64,000 bases of DNA from Hemileia vastatrix (lineage: Eukaryota > Basidiomycota > Pucciniomycetes > Pucciniales > Zaghouaniaceae). The position numbers and the translations under genes are program-made. Shown piece by piece: positions 44,241 through 57,420 of this stretch. The notes under the pieces were generated by a model. It had not been told where the DNA came from, did no database searches, and was given only the letters and a program-made list of their open reading frames with translations. The first letter of the stretch is position 1; every line of letters starts with the position of its first letter. Where the stretch lies: NCBI GenBank assembly GCA_030280995.1, contig JASXTE010000002.1:39512183-39576182 (forward strand), in the 5' to 3' direction.

Positions 44241-44873
44241 AATTGATAAATTTCAAACCAATATATATCAATGATATATAATAAGGGAAGTTCTATTACA
44301 TAATCTCTCTATCTTTAAATTCATTAAAATGTATTGTTAATCTTAAAAGAGAAGCTGTGGTTAATTTTTTTTTTACTCTGTTCATCTTTTCATTTTTGAA
44401 TTTTTTTAAACTTTTCATCTTTTTATTTTTAAATGTATTTGCATTAAAAATATTTTCCAACCAGTTCACATAAATATATAAAAAGAATGGATATACCCTC
44501 CCCTGAAATTTACCATGGGAGGGGCTCAGGAATACCAAAATTTCATTTTTATTTCATAAATTGATTAATAAACCTGTCAAAAAATATAATCAGAAAACTA
44601 AAATTAATAGCATTCAAAGTACTACCTACCAATGAACTCTAATGTGACCAAATCAAAAGAATACATTTGACATGGAATTGTATTGTGAACTCATTCAATC
44701 AATTAATTGCTTAAATGACTAACTTTATACATAAGCAAGTCCCAATGGGCCATTAATTCAAGTTGATAATTATATTTAATGATTGATTAATTATAAGTTT
44801 AAGAAATAAAAATGAAACTTTGAAAAATTCTTTATTTACCATATTTAGAATAATAAAAAAAACTCAACAAATA

Positions 44874-45290
44874 CACTTGGAAACAGGCAGGAAACATTCT
44901 GGAATGTCTTAAAAGTAATTTGGAAACAAAAAAAAGAAAAGAAACATTAGCAAGTGTCTTGGAAATGTTTCTTAAGAATTTCCAAGACTAAAAATAAAAA
45001 AACAAAATAAAACTTTCAAATATGCTTGATGACTGGCAGGAAACATCCTGGAACTGTTTCCAAAGCAATTTAGAAATATAAAAATAGAAAAAAATGATAG
45101 AAAACATCTTGGAAATGTCTTGAAAAAATTTCAAAAGTGTTTCCAAGACAAAAAAAACTTATTGAATACACTCAGAAACAGGCAGCAAATGTCTTGGCAC
45201 TGTTTCCGAAGAAATTTGAAAGAAAAAATGGAAAAAGTTAGTAAAAGTAAAAGATACATTAGGAACTTCTTACCTTAGATATGGGTTAGA
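44874..45290. repeat. Three tandem units of about 145 bp
   Basis: Units start near 44874, 45019 and 45172 and share aaacaggcaggaaacat, ctggaa(c)tgtttcc, aatttggaaa and cttggaaatgt. Divergent. Their ggaaac/gtttcc words form small hairpins. A similar caggaaactgttgggaaac stretch occurs inside the left end of the 9.9-kb segment (48915-48960). Confidence 0.55.
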
Positions 45291-45789
45291 GGCTCTTAAA
45301 TCAAAGAAGAAAAAAATCAAGAAACTAACAAAAAAAGAAAAAAGTTAGCAAGGGTAGAAAAAGCAAAGAGAGAATAGAAAGAAAAAAATCAAATAAATAT
45401 TGAGAGTCAAAGAAATAAAAGATGAGAAGAATAAGAAGAGTATTAAAATGGTATGAAAAAGAAAAAAATCACACACCTGAATGAAAAGGAAAAATAATAA
45501 GTAAAGAAAAAAATATTTGTGGGAATATTGAAGGATAAATGCATGATGAAAGTCTTATCATATACATTAGGGGGTATAAAAGTTTGAAATTTGAAATTAT
45601 TTAAGATTTATTTCACAATACAAAAATAAAGATATGAACTTGACATTAATTCCCAGGAAAAAGGTGTTTTTGGGGCACAATATGGAACATTTTAAAAAAT
45701 AATCATGGTTGATTTGGTGAAAAAAGAGGTATTTTGAATTGTCAATTTTCTAACGTTGATACCCCCTATTATGAAATGCATTATGAAAT

Positions 45790-45960
45790 AAAAAAAAGTG
45801 AATTTGGGAAAAAAAAAGGCTCAACTTTATAGGTAATATATTAGGAAACACTGAACCAAATTCAAAAATATTTTTTGAAAATGAAAGGCAGAATTCAGGA
45901 GAATCTTCATTTAAAATGATTTGAGATTTGAATAAATGTTAGCTGGCAGGTTCTACTGGA
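45790..45960 (-). repeat. Relic of the Harbinger-element leader repeat
   Basis: The minus strand matches the 18830-19095 unit: aatgaagattctcctgaa, cctttcattttc, gaatttggttcagtg and aaagttgagcc. The 34-codon frame is largely open, ending in a shift. Confidence 0.6.
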
Positions 45961-47559
45961 CTATCAAAAGACAGTTGTTAGAAGCTATTGTTATTGGAAA
46001 AAGTATTAAAAAATATATATATTATTAAAAAGATCATAAAAAGCTTGTATATAACTCATAATACAATAAATTAAATACATTATTATATTTACATCAATCC
46101 ATCATGATACTGATGGATATAATCTGTTTATTAGGTGTTACAACCAAAAAGGAAAAACCTTTGAATTATATTTAAAGAGATAATTAAGAGCTTTTTAATC
46201 AATTAATTATAAGCTCTTATAGCTGAGATTTAAGCTGATCGAAAAATACCTAATGGATGTGCAAAGAACAATGAAGAGTGACTAGTCTCACTTGGGCAGA
46301 AAACAACACTGGTTATTGAATCATGCCAATGAATAGCTTAATCTCTTACTTTCAATACTGAGTTTCTCTATTCATTCTTGGAAAAATTTTAAACTTTACA
46401 GGAAAATTCAAATTAATCTCAGTGGATTTCTTTCCCTTATTAATATTATTTTTCTATTGTTTTTTATGTTGTCTTTTTTCCTTTCAAACTATATCTTTAA
46501 AAAGGCTGTGTTTTTCTTATCTAGTTGTCATATATATAGGTATAGATATTATCTATTCATCACCTGATAATAGATGTGTTTTTATGGTGCTTAAAAATCC
46601 CTTTATTTGTTGTCTAGATATAAATTAAAGAAATCTATTATTTCCCACATTTATCTACCTTTTACTCCAGATAGGTTTTATTGAAAACTTATTATTTCTT
46701 TCTTTAAGTTCTTTAATTAATTTTTATTTTTTTCTGCAGCTTAATTTAATTTGGTTCTAGTCTATTTACTTCTAGCTTCTTCTATCTAGATCTGTTTTCA
46801 CTTTATCTCATCTCAGATCTTATTTTTTCACCATTATTAGATATATTGTGTGTCTCTCATGAGAATATTTTAAGCACATGATGTGGGAGTTTGATAGGGC
46901 TTTAGACTTGAATCATCCTGAGTAAAACTGGAACAGATTCAGTTACCATAGGCTTGGGGAAACTTTTGGTACACAGCATCCAATCTGGAGTGAGTCTGAA
47001 AGCTAGATAATAGGGTCTTTGGCTCTAGAAGTCTCTAATGCATTATGGGGAATGGGAAGGATAATACTACTATATATAGGAACTCTTTCATTTCTTTTAG
47101 AATTATATTTTATTTACCATTATAATGTTTTAATTATTCAATAACTTTTAAATACCTGCAGTAAGAAATGTGCCACCTCTTGGATATAAAGTGAGGTATA
47201 TTATCTGAACTTGTTATTTACATTATTTTCTGCTATAAGATGTTATTTTGAGAGTATTAGGCCAATTAAATACCACTCTTAATCTTTTAATCAATTTTGT
47301 AGTCTGTGTATTAGATTACTGGTGCAATAAATGTTATTTAAAAATACCTTATATATATTATATATTGCTTTAGTGATAAAGTCATTTGTATACATTACTG
47401 GTATAAATTTAAATATAAATTTATAAAGTAAAAATATTTCTTTCCAACTTGTTCCTAGTGCAGCTTATTTAAAATTTACTGATTCTCTCACATTGTACCT
47501 CTTCATTGGTTCTTGTAATTTGAGGAACGCCAGCAATAGGCACTTTTTGGCAGGCTGAC

Positions 47560-48310
47560 AATAAACTTATCTCTAATTATGAGTTTCTTTCAAAATTACA
47601 TAAAAAATTGGGAAATGATAGTGAAAATTACAACAAAAGGGATAAAATAAGTCTATCATTATTCAGAGAAGTGTCCTATATATATTGGAGTATGAATTTA
47701 TGATGTAAAGTGATATCTAGTTGACAAAAGTTGAGAAAATATTGATTCAAGCATTTTAGAAGAAATAAATGAAGAAGTTTCAAATATCAATCCAAATCTA
47801 ATTTTTAGGTGCTTGAATGAAAGCTAAAAACCTAGATAATCATCAGATAATCATTTTAGAAGCCCTATTCTGTAATTATGTAATATTGAAGTAAAAAACG
47901 TAAAATAGTTCGAAAAATAGACCCAACTTTAAAGGTCAATATTTCAGCAATCACTGGACCAAATTTAAACCCATTTGTGGTGAATAAAAGGTAGGCTTCA
48001 GGAGAATCTTATTTTAAAAGAATATCAAATTTCAATAAATCTAACCCTAATTCTGACTTTTTTTTCAAAATTGCATAAAATTTGAGAGGTGATAGTGAAA
48101 ATGATGAAAACAGAGATTCAATAACTCCCAATTTATCCACAGAAGTTTCCTATATATATTAGAGTGTGAATTCATGAAAGAAAAACAGAGATATCAGATA
48201 GGCATGAAAAAAAGTAGATGACACTTACCTTGATGGAAAGTAGGAAAAAATAGAGTGAGAAAGAGTGAAGTTGAAATTTGGGGAAATTGAATATGGAGCA
48301 AGTGAAATTA
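47560..48310 (-). repeat. Longer relic of the Harbinger-element 5' region
   Basis: The minus strand aligns with 18500-19130 of the Harbinger element: ggggaaattgaatatgga near 48277, caaggtaagtgtcatct near 48222, then the leader motif (ttctcctgaagcctacc, gctgaaatattgacc) at 47910-48050. Part of it (cctatatatattgga block) is repeated at 47580-47690. Transposase and oxygenase are absent. Confidence 0.65.
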
Positions 48311-48479
48311 TCAGCCGGACCTCTAGAAGAATGAAGAAAATAATAGGAATAATAGAAAGGAGGATGGGAATTATAAGGTAGTAAAGTAAAATAAATTTGT
48401 AATTTGTAATTTAAGGGAGTAAGATGACAAGATAGTTGAGAGTTGAAAAAGTTGTAAGTGTTTAATTAAATTGTAGAAT

Positions 48480-48859
48480 ATTATAATTGATTATAAATGT
48501 TCAAAGCGCGTCAGTTCAATAATAGTATTATAAATCTTAAGGCAACCTATAATTATTTATATAGTATTTAAATTAGATGTATTGAACTAATAAAAATAAT
48601 AAATAAAAGAAATATATTAAAAATATGATAAGTGAGTGTATAGTAAGTGATGATCTACCAGAGAAACTTCTAAAGCCCTTTTATAGGCAAGAGGACATTC
48701 TGGAGCGTTCCAATAGTATGTACAAAAAAGTAAAATAATGTGAAACAATTAATTAAAAGAATCTAATTAAAAACATAAAAAATAAATCCGTGAATAAACA
48801 AATATTTTTCCCATCAGTAATTTCTAAAAGAGAATAGAATTAATATAACAATTAACTAC
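48480..48859 (-). repeat. Probable distal part of gypsy-4 3' LTR
   Basis: Minus strand, across the 9.9-kb segment from the LTR start at 59377. It carries TATAAAAGGGC (48675-48685), a good promoter TATA box, and near 48505-48516 AACTGACGC, which could be the decayed end of an LTR beginning TGTCAG. The end is uncertain as the 5' LTR lies outside the window. Confidence 0.4.
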
Positions 48860-48903
48860 CACCACGGGAAATCTGGGGGTGAACTGCTAGCAGTTCCCTC
48901 TTT
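48860..48903 (+). repeat. Left terminal inverted repeat of the 9.9-kb element
   Basis: Contains the perfect palindrome GAACTGCTAGCAGTTC (48881-48896) preceded by GGGGGT, the same arrangement as the MITE ends at 2293 and 2526. Confidence 0.75.
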
Positions 48904-49249
48904 TTGAAACTATCAGGAATTTGTCAGGAAACTGTTGGGAAACCATCCTGAAACTGTCAGAAAGATGTTTTTAAATCTGATGAAAAAACATTGAAAAAAT
49001 AAACTGTCACAGATTGAATCCAGAACAATCCCTCCTTGAGCAGAGCTTAAGAACCACATTGAACATCAGTTAATCTCAGGTTTGGCAAAAGGTTGAACAA
49101 CATCACTTAGCATACCTTAATATTCAAATATTAAACTTGAATATATGTTGTGTGTATGATATAGATGCATATGCATTTGAATTTGCATGGTGGATACTTA
49201 TTGCATGCTAAAAATTGATGTGAAATGCCTATCCAGAGTGTATGCATAA

Positions 49250-49530
49250 TGACTATGAAGAATAAATATGCATAAAAAATATGCATAAAAATATGCATAG
49301 TGATTATGCATAAAAATATGCATATTGAATATGCATTAAAAATATGCATATTGAATATGCAAAAAAAAGGTGCATATATGTATATGAATAAAATATATTA
49401 ATATGCATATAAATCTGTATAATAAATATGCATATGAATATGCATAAATATGCATAATGATTGAAAAATGCAAAAAAAATGATGCTTAACGAGTATATTT
49501 TATGCATAAATAGAAATATGCAATATGAAT
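49250..49530. repeat. ATATGCATA tandem-like repeat
   Basis: About twenty degenerate copies of aatatgcata with spacers such as aaaa, gtgatt and ttgaat. ATGCAT is self-complementary, so the tract can form many small hairpins. Frames on the minus strand here encode only repeats of Met/His/Ile/Tyr-type codons and are not genes. Confidence 0.75.
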
Positions 49531-50129
49531 TCATATTGCATACAGATAACACTGGCAAACCATTTTGACCAAAACTCATACTAAATTTTCATTCTGGACT
49601 AAAGGTGTGAGGGAAGGAAGAAAAACAGTCCAACGTTAGAAAAATGCTACATGCACTCATTTTGTAGCAGAGCAAATGAGAAGTGCTGAATTATGGTTGG
49701 TGCCCATAATTTAGTATGATATCATAATTTTATTTCATTGTTTTCAATATTGAAAAGACTTTAGGTCGGTTGGTATGGATCTAGCTGTGCCAGGGTCTAA
49801 TCTAATTATTTTAACAATTTCTTAATAATTAACGGGCTTTAATACAAAAACAGGTTGTATTTTTTGTGGGATATTGGATATGATAAGGTCTTTTGTAAAA
49901 AAAACTTATATTGTTTAAAAATATTCCTGAATCAGATGTGGGATAATCACTACAAAAAATTGTAGTACTGTGGGCAATAAAATATATGCACAAGCAGTAA
50001 AGAAAGGACCAAGTGAACCCTTTTTGTGCAGTGGGAATCATTAGAGTGGAATTGTGGATGAAAAATATAATTCATTATTACCATTTTATTTAATCAAAAA
50101 ATTTATAATATTAAAAAGAACTATTGATT

Positions 50130-53100
50130 AATTGGTATTTGACCTTTGTGTCTCCCTCATATTTATCATTTGATTGATTTTTGTCACCATTATGTTATTA
50201 ATATTATAAGTATAGCAAAAACTCGTGTGCCAAATGCATACCAGGTGATGTTACACCTTTTATAATATTATTAAATAAAGGTAAAAAAATATGAAAATGA
50301 TTTGTTTTACAAAAAATAAATTGATATAAAAAAGCAATATGAGGGATAAAAAGGTAAAATTAAAGGGATCAAATATGAAATAAAAAATTAAAGTGAAATT
50401 CCTCCCATCAAGAGCAAGTAGACATGATGGGGTGAACGCCCACCAGTGGCACTAAACTTGGACTATAATTTCTTTTTTGTAAAAATAAAAAAAAATCCAC
50501 TGGAGCTTTACCAAAACTTCAGGATGACAATTTTTCCATATCAAACAACTTCTAGTGCAATTATTGAAGAAAAATTCATTTTCATTGCAATAGAGAGAAT
50601 TGATCACATCAGACTGCATGTGACCAAAAGTGTCCAGCACAAGTTCGGCCGAACTTGCGCTGGACACTTTTATGATGGAGGTTAGCTAGGGCGGAATTTT
50701 TCTTCAGTTCATCTGGTATTTCTTATAAACATGTCCACTGGTATTTGATTTTGTGCCTCACTCATATTTATCATTTGATTGATTTTTTGTCACCATTATG
50801 TTTTAATATTATAAGTATAGCAAAAACTCATGTGCCCAACGCATACCAGGTGATGTTACACCTTTTATAATATTATTAAATAAAGGTAAAAAAATATGAA
50901 AATGATTTGTTTTACAAAAAATAAATTGATATACAAAAGCAATATGAGGGATAAAAAGGTAAAATTAATCTCAAAGAGATTAATTATGAAAAACAAAATA
51001 CTAGTAAAATTCTTGCTCTCAAGAGCCAGTAGAAGTGTTGAAAAAAATGGGAGCCATCAGGGCTAAATTGTAATAAGTGACCTTTTTTTTAAAGATAAAA
51101 AATTATACACCTGAGGTTGGGAAGAACAACAGGTGGATGATTCAGCTAAACAAAACTACTTGTAGTGAATTTTAATAAAAAAATGTTTTTTTGTTGCCAT
51201 ATAGAGAATTGATCCCATCTGACTGCACGTGACTAAAAGTGTCCAGCACAAGTTCGGCCAAACTTGTGCTGGACACTTTTATGATGGAGAGTAGCTTGGG
51301 TGAAAATTTTCTTCAGTTCCTTCATCTTGTATTTCTCATAAACATGTCTACTGGTATTTGATCAGTCTGTATCTTTCATATTTATCATCCGATTAATATT
51401 TTATCACCATTATATTATTAATGTTATTAGTATAGCAAAAACTTGTGTGCCAAATGCATACCATGTGAAGTCATACCTTCAATAATTTTTTAAAATAGAC
51501 GTAAATAAATATGGAAAGGATTAGTTTTACAAAAATTAAATTGAAATTTAAAAGCAAAAAGAGGAATAAAAGAGTAAAATAAAAGTCAAAGAGTTCAAAT
51601 ATGAAAAAAATACTGGTGAAATTCCTGCTATCAAGAGCCAGTAGAGGTGTTAAAGCAAATGGGAGCCATCAGGGCTTAATTGTAATAAGTGAACTTTTCT
51701 TTAAAGATAAAAAATTATACACCTGATATTGGGCAGAACAGCAGGTGGATGATTCAGCTAAACCAAACTACTTCTAGTGAAATTTGATAAAAAAATTTTT
51801 TTGTTGCCATACAGAGAATTGATCCCATCTGACTGCACATGACCAAAATGTCCAGCACAAGTTTGGCCAAACTTGTGCTGGACACTTCTATGATGGAGAG
51901 CGGCTGGGGTAGAATTTTTATTCAGTTCATCTGGTATTTCTTACAAACATGTCTACTGGTATTTTATCTTTGTGCCTCACTCATACATATTGTTTGATTA
52001 ATTTTTTGTCTTAATTATATTATTAATTATATAAGTATAGCAAATAATTGTGTGCCAAATGCATACTGAGTGATGTTACACCTTTTATAATATTATTAAA
52101 AAAATGTATAAAAATATTAAAATAATTTATTTTAAAAATTATTAATTGATATCCAAAAGCAATATGAGGAATATAAAATTAAGTTAAAGGGATCAAATAT
52201 GAAAAACAAACTCCAAGTATTATTGCTAATATCAAAGGCCAGTAGAGATGTTGAAGCAAATGAGAGCCATCAGGGATAAAATGTACTAAATTGATTGTTT
52301 TTTAAAGATAAAAAATTGTGTACCTGTGGTTTGGATGAACTCTAGGTGGATAATTCAGCTATATCAAACTACATCTAGTGAAGTTTCTTATCAAATAATT
52401 TTTTTCATTGCCATAGAGAGAATTGATCCCATCTGACTGCACCTGACCAAAAGTTTCCAGAACAAGTTCGGCCAAACTTGTGCTGGACACTTTTATGATG
52501 GAGAGTAGCTAGGGTGCAGGTCTTCTTCAGTGCAACTGTTATTTTTTTAAAACATGTCAAATGGTATTTGATCTTTCTGTGTTATTCATATTTTATTATC
52601 TGATTAATTTTTTGTCATTAGAATATTATTAACTTTATTAGTATAGAAAAAACTTGTGCCCCAAATGCATGCCATGTTATATTACACCTTTTATAATATT
52701 ATTAAAAAATGTTAAAAAAATATGAAAATGATTTCTTTTCCAAAATTATAAATTAATATCCAAATGTAACATTAATGATAAAAAAGTAAAGTAAAAGAGA
52801 TCAAATATGAAAAAGAAAAATTCAAGAAAAATTCCTGCCTTCAAGAGCCAGTAGAGGTGTTGAAACAAATGGGTGCAATCAGGGCTAAATTTGATAAAAT
52901 TTAATTTTTTTTAAAGATAAAAAATTTTTCACATGAGGTTTGGAAAAACTCAAGGTGGATAATTCAGCCATACCAAACTACTTCTAATGTAATTATTTAG
53001 CATTTTTTGTAATTTAATTTCCACAGAGAGAATTGATCCCATCTGACTGCACCTGAACAAAAGTGTCCAGCACAAGTTCGGCCCAACTTGTTCTGGACAC

Positions 53101-56100
53101 TTTTATGATGGAGAGTAGCTAGGGTGGAAGTGTTTCTCAGTACATCAGTTTTTTGTTTTTCACATTTCTATTGGGTTTTTAACTTTTTTTTATCATTCAT
53201 ATTTATCTTATAATTAATTTTTTGTCACCATATATATTATTAATGTTTCTAGTATAGCAAAAACCTGCATGCCAAATGCAAAATTGGTGATGTTAAAACT
53301 TTAATAATATTATTATATAAAGTTAAAAAAATATGAATATGTTTAGTTTTTAAAAAAATAAATTGATATTTAAAATTAAAAAGAGTAATAGAAAAGTAAA
53401 ATGAAAATAAATGGGATCAAATATGAAATAAAAAATACAAGTAAAAGTTTTACTATCAAGAGCCAGAAGTGGTGTTGGGACAGTTGGGGACCCCTAGGTC
53501 AAGACTTGGTCTAAACTTACTTTTATGTATAGCTAACAAATTTTGACCTGAGGTTTGGACAGACTTCCAGGGGACAATTTTACAATATTAAACATTCTTT
53601 ACTTCAATAATTGAGTGAAATATCATTTTTATTGCCATAGAGAGAATTTATCTCATATGACTTCATGCAACCAAAAGTGTCCAGCACAAGTTCGGCCGAA
53701 TTTGTGCTGGACACTTTTATAATTGAGAGTAGGCATACAGCAAATCTTCTTAAACTCAAAGGGATTTCTTATAAACATTTCCACTGGAATTTGATCTTTC
53801 TGTGTCATTTAAATTTACCATTTGATTAATTTTTTGTTATCATTATATTGTTAACTTTATTACTATAGTAATAACTTGTGTGAAAAATACATACCAGGTG
53901 GTATTCCACCTTTAATCATATATTATTAAATAAAGGTATAAGAGTATGAAAATTATTTATTTTAAAAATTAAAAATTGATATCCAAAGCAATATGAGCAA
54001 TAAAAAAGTAAAATAAAAGGGATAAAATAAGAAAAAAAAATCTAAGGAAAATTCCCACTATCAATAACAAGTAGAGGTGTTAGATCAAATGTGCACCACC
54101 AGGGCTAAACTTGCACTATATTTTCTTTTTTGTTAAACCAAAGAAAGTGTCCTGATGAGTTTTGAAAAATCATCAGGAGGACATTTTGGCAATATCAAAC
54201 TACTTATTGTGCAATGATTGAGCAAAATGTCATTTTCATTTCCATAGAGTAAATTTATCCCATCTGACTGCATGCAACCAAAAGTATCCAGCACAAGTTC
54301 GGCCAAGCTTATGCTGGACACTTTTATGATGGTGAGTATCTAGGGTGCAGGTCTTCTTCAGTTCATCAGGTATTCCTTATAAGCAAATCCACTTGTATAT
54401 GATCTTTCTGTGTCATTCATATTTATCATTTGATTCATTGTTTTTCACCATTATAATATTAATGTTATTAGTATTGAAAAAATTTGTAAGCCAAATGCAT
54501 ACTGGGAGATGCTACATCTTTCATAATCTTATTAAATAAAAGTAAAAAAAATATGAAAAGTATTAGTTTTACAATAAATAAATTGATATTTGAAAGCAAA
54601 AACAGGAATAAAAAAGTAAAATAAAAGTGATAAAATATGAAATTAAACATTCAAATAAAATTTCTGCCATCAAAGATAATTTGAGTTTTCAGACCAAATT
54701 TGCACCACCAGTTCTAGATTTGGAATATGTTTTCTTTTTTTTAAAATTAATAAAAGTGTCCACCTGAGGTTTTCCAAAAAATCAGGAAGATAGTATAGCA
54801 GTATAAAGCTACTTCTTGTGCAATGATTGAGCAAAAATTCATTTTAACTTCCATTGAGTAAATTTATCCCATCTGACTGCATGCAACCAAAAGTGTCCAG
54901 CACAAGCTCAGCTGAAATTGTGCTGGACACTTTTATGATGGAGAGTAGCTAGGGTGCAAGTCTTCTTCAGTTAATCTTATATTCATTTTAAAAATGTCTA
55001 TGGGTATTTGATCTTTCTGTGTCATCCATATTTATTATTTGATTATTTTTTAGTCACCATTATATTATTAATGTTTTTAGTATAGCAAAAACATGTGTAA
55101 TGAATGTACACTGGATGATTTTACAACTTTAATAATATAATATAATAAATGTAAAAAAATGTGAAAGTTATCAGTTTTACCAAAATAAAATTGATATTTA
55201 AAAGCTAAAGGATAAATAAAAGGGTAAGATTAAAATTAAAGAGATCAAACATGAAATAAAGATATTAAGTATAATTTCTGCTATCATGAGCCAGTAGAGG
55301 CTTCTGAAAAAATGGGCACCATCATAGATTAACATGTATCAAATTTACTTTTTACCAAAGGAAAAAATTGTCTACCTTAGGTTTGGACAAACTTCCAGGG
55401 GACAATTTGTCTATATAAAACTACTTTCAGTGCAATGATGGAGTGATAATTCAGTCTCATTTCCATAAAAAGAATTGATTGCGTCTGACGGCATGCAACC
55501 AAAAGTTTCCAGCACAAGTTTGGCCAAACTTGTGCTGGACACTTTTATCATGAAGAGTAGCCAGGGTGCAAGTCATTTTTAATCATCTGAAATTTCTTAT
55601 AAACATTTCCACTGTTATTAAATATTTGTGCCTCACTCATATTTATCAATTGATTAATTTTTTGTCACCATTATATTATTAATATTATCAGTATAGCAAA
55701 AAATTGTGTGCCAAATGAATACTGGGTGATGCTACACCTTTTATAATATTATTAAATAAATGTAAAAAAATATGAAAATGATTTATTTTACAAAAAATAA
55801 ACTTCTATCCAAAAGCAATATGAGAGGAGTAAAGTAAAATAAAAGAAATCAAAGATGAAAATTAAAATCCAAGTTAAATTCCTGCCATAAACAGAAAAAA
55901 GAGATGTTGAATTAAATTAGCACAATCAGGGCTAAACTTGCACTAAATTTTCTTTTTTGTAAAAATAAAAAAAAAATCCACTTGAGCTTTACCAAAACTT
56001 CAGCATGAAAATTTTGCCATATCAAACTACTTCTAGTGTAATTTTATATCAAAAATTTATCTTCATTTCCATAGAGAGAATTTCTCCCATCTGACTGTGC

Positions 56101-57420
56101 CTGACCATAAGTGTCCAGCACAAGTTTGGCCAAACTTGTGCTGGACACTTTTATGATGGAGAGTAGCTAGGGTAGAATTTTTCTTCAGTTCATCTAGTAT
56201 TTCTTACAAAGATGTCTACTGGTATTTTATATTTGTTCCTCACTCATTAATATCATTTGATTAACATTTGGTTGCCATTATATTATTAATTTTATAAGTA
56301 TAGAAAAAACTCATGTGCCAAATGCATACCAGGTGATGTTATGCCATTTATAATATTATTAAATAAATGTATAAGAATATGAAAATAGTTTATTTTAAAA
56401 ATTATTAATTGGTATCCAAAAGCAATATTAGGAATAAAAAATTAAGTTAAAGGGATCAAATATGAAAAAAGAAATCCAAGTAATATTCCTACTATCAAAG
56501 GCCAGTAGAGGTGTTGAAGCGAATGAGAGCCATCAGGGATAAATTGTACTAAATTAACTTTTTTTCAAAGATAAAAAATTGTGCACCTGTGGTTTGGATG
56601 AAATCTAGGTAGAATATTTGGCTATGTAAAACTACTTCTAGTGAAGTTTTTTATCCAAAATTTTTTTTTCATTTCCATAGCGAGAATTGATCTCATATGA
56701 CTGCAACTGACCAAAAGTGTATAGCACAAGTTCGGCCGAACTTGTGCTGGACACTTTTTTGATGGTTAGTATCTAGGGTGCAGCTCTTCTTCAGTGCAAC
56801 TGGTATTTTTTTAAAACATATCCACTGGTATTTGATCTTTCGGTTTTATTAATATTTTATCATTTGATCAATTTTTTTGTTACCAGTATATTATTATTTT
56901 TATTAGTATAGCAAAAAAACATGTGCCAAATGCTTACAAGGTGATGTTAAACCTTTAATAATTTTATTAAATACAGGTAAAAAATTATGAAAATGATTTG
57001 TTTTACATAAAATTAATTGATATCTAAAAGAAAAAAAAGGGATAAAAAGAAATAGGTTGAATAATAGGGATTTTATATGAAATTCAAAATTCAAGCTAAA
57101 TGCCTACTTTCAAGGCTCAGAAGAGGTGTTGGATAAAATGGGCATCATCAGGAATAAAATTTGAATTAATTTGATTTTTTGAAAAACTAAATGAATTTTT
57201 CAACTGATTTTTTTCCAATATTTAGTTGGACACTTTATCTATATCAAATTACTTCTAGTACCATGATTGACCAAATTAAATCCTCATTTCCATATGCAGA
57301 ATTGATCCCATATGGCTGGACCAGGCCAAAGGTGTCAACCACAAGTTTGAGAATTCTTCTGGTGGACACTTTTATGATGGACAGTAGTAGGGTGCAAGTC
57401 TTCTTTAGTTAATTTAGTAT
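50130..57420. repeat. Tandem array, about 12 units of 609 bp, each with a 46-bp palindrome
   Basis: Centres of the palindrome lie at about 50648, 51257, 51866, 52471, 53081, 53695, 54302, 54911, 55523, 56129 and 56735, with a decayed one near 57350. Spacings are 605-618 bp. Each unit has an AT-rich part (gatctttgtgcctcactcat, tataagtatagcaaaaac, ataccaggtgatgttacacc, tcaagagccagtagag) of about 370 bp and a 240-bp core (tttggacaaacttcaggtgg, gagaattgatcccatctgac, the palindrome, gatggagagtagctagggtg). Units are perhaps 75-85% alike by eye. It is not a protein-coding gene array; short minus-strand frames in the core recur but always contain stops. Confidence 0.9.
50626..50671. repeat. Palindrome of unit 1 (representative)
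   Basis: Arm AAAAGTGTCCAGCACAAG, then TTCGG, centre, CCGAA and the complement of the arm, with a single mismatch. Equivalent sites: 51235-51280, 51844-51889, 52449-52494, 53059-53104, 53673-53718, 54280-54325, 54889-54934, 55501-55546, 56107-56152, 56713-56758. The consensus is a perfect 46-bp palindrome. Confidence 0.9.

Larger units (their letters stand above)
44540..48479. other. Gene-free, A-rich repeat relics
   Basis: No credible coding frame. It contains a threefold 145-bp repeat (44874-45290), a purine-rich A/G tract (45230-45500), two relics of the Harbinger-element leader (45790-45960, 47560-48310) and AT-rich DNA elsewhere. Confidence 0.5.

Noticed and set aside
49131..49579. Minus-strand frames rich in His/Met/Tyr/Ile
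   Set aside because: They are translations of the ATATGCATA repeat.
50452..50667. Minus-strand 71-codon frame, and similar ones at 54133-54321 and 57977-58168
   Set aside because: They recur with the array core, contain stops in most units and span the palindrome. They are repeat sequence.
50130..57420. CRISPR-like array because of regularly spaced palindromes
   Set aside because: Units are 609 bp and homologous throughout, the DNA is eukaryotic, and there are no unique spacers.
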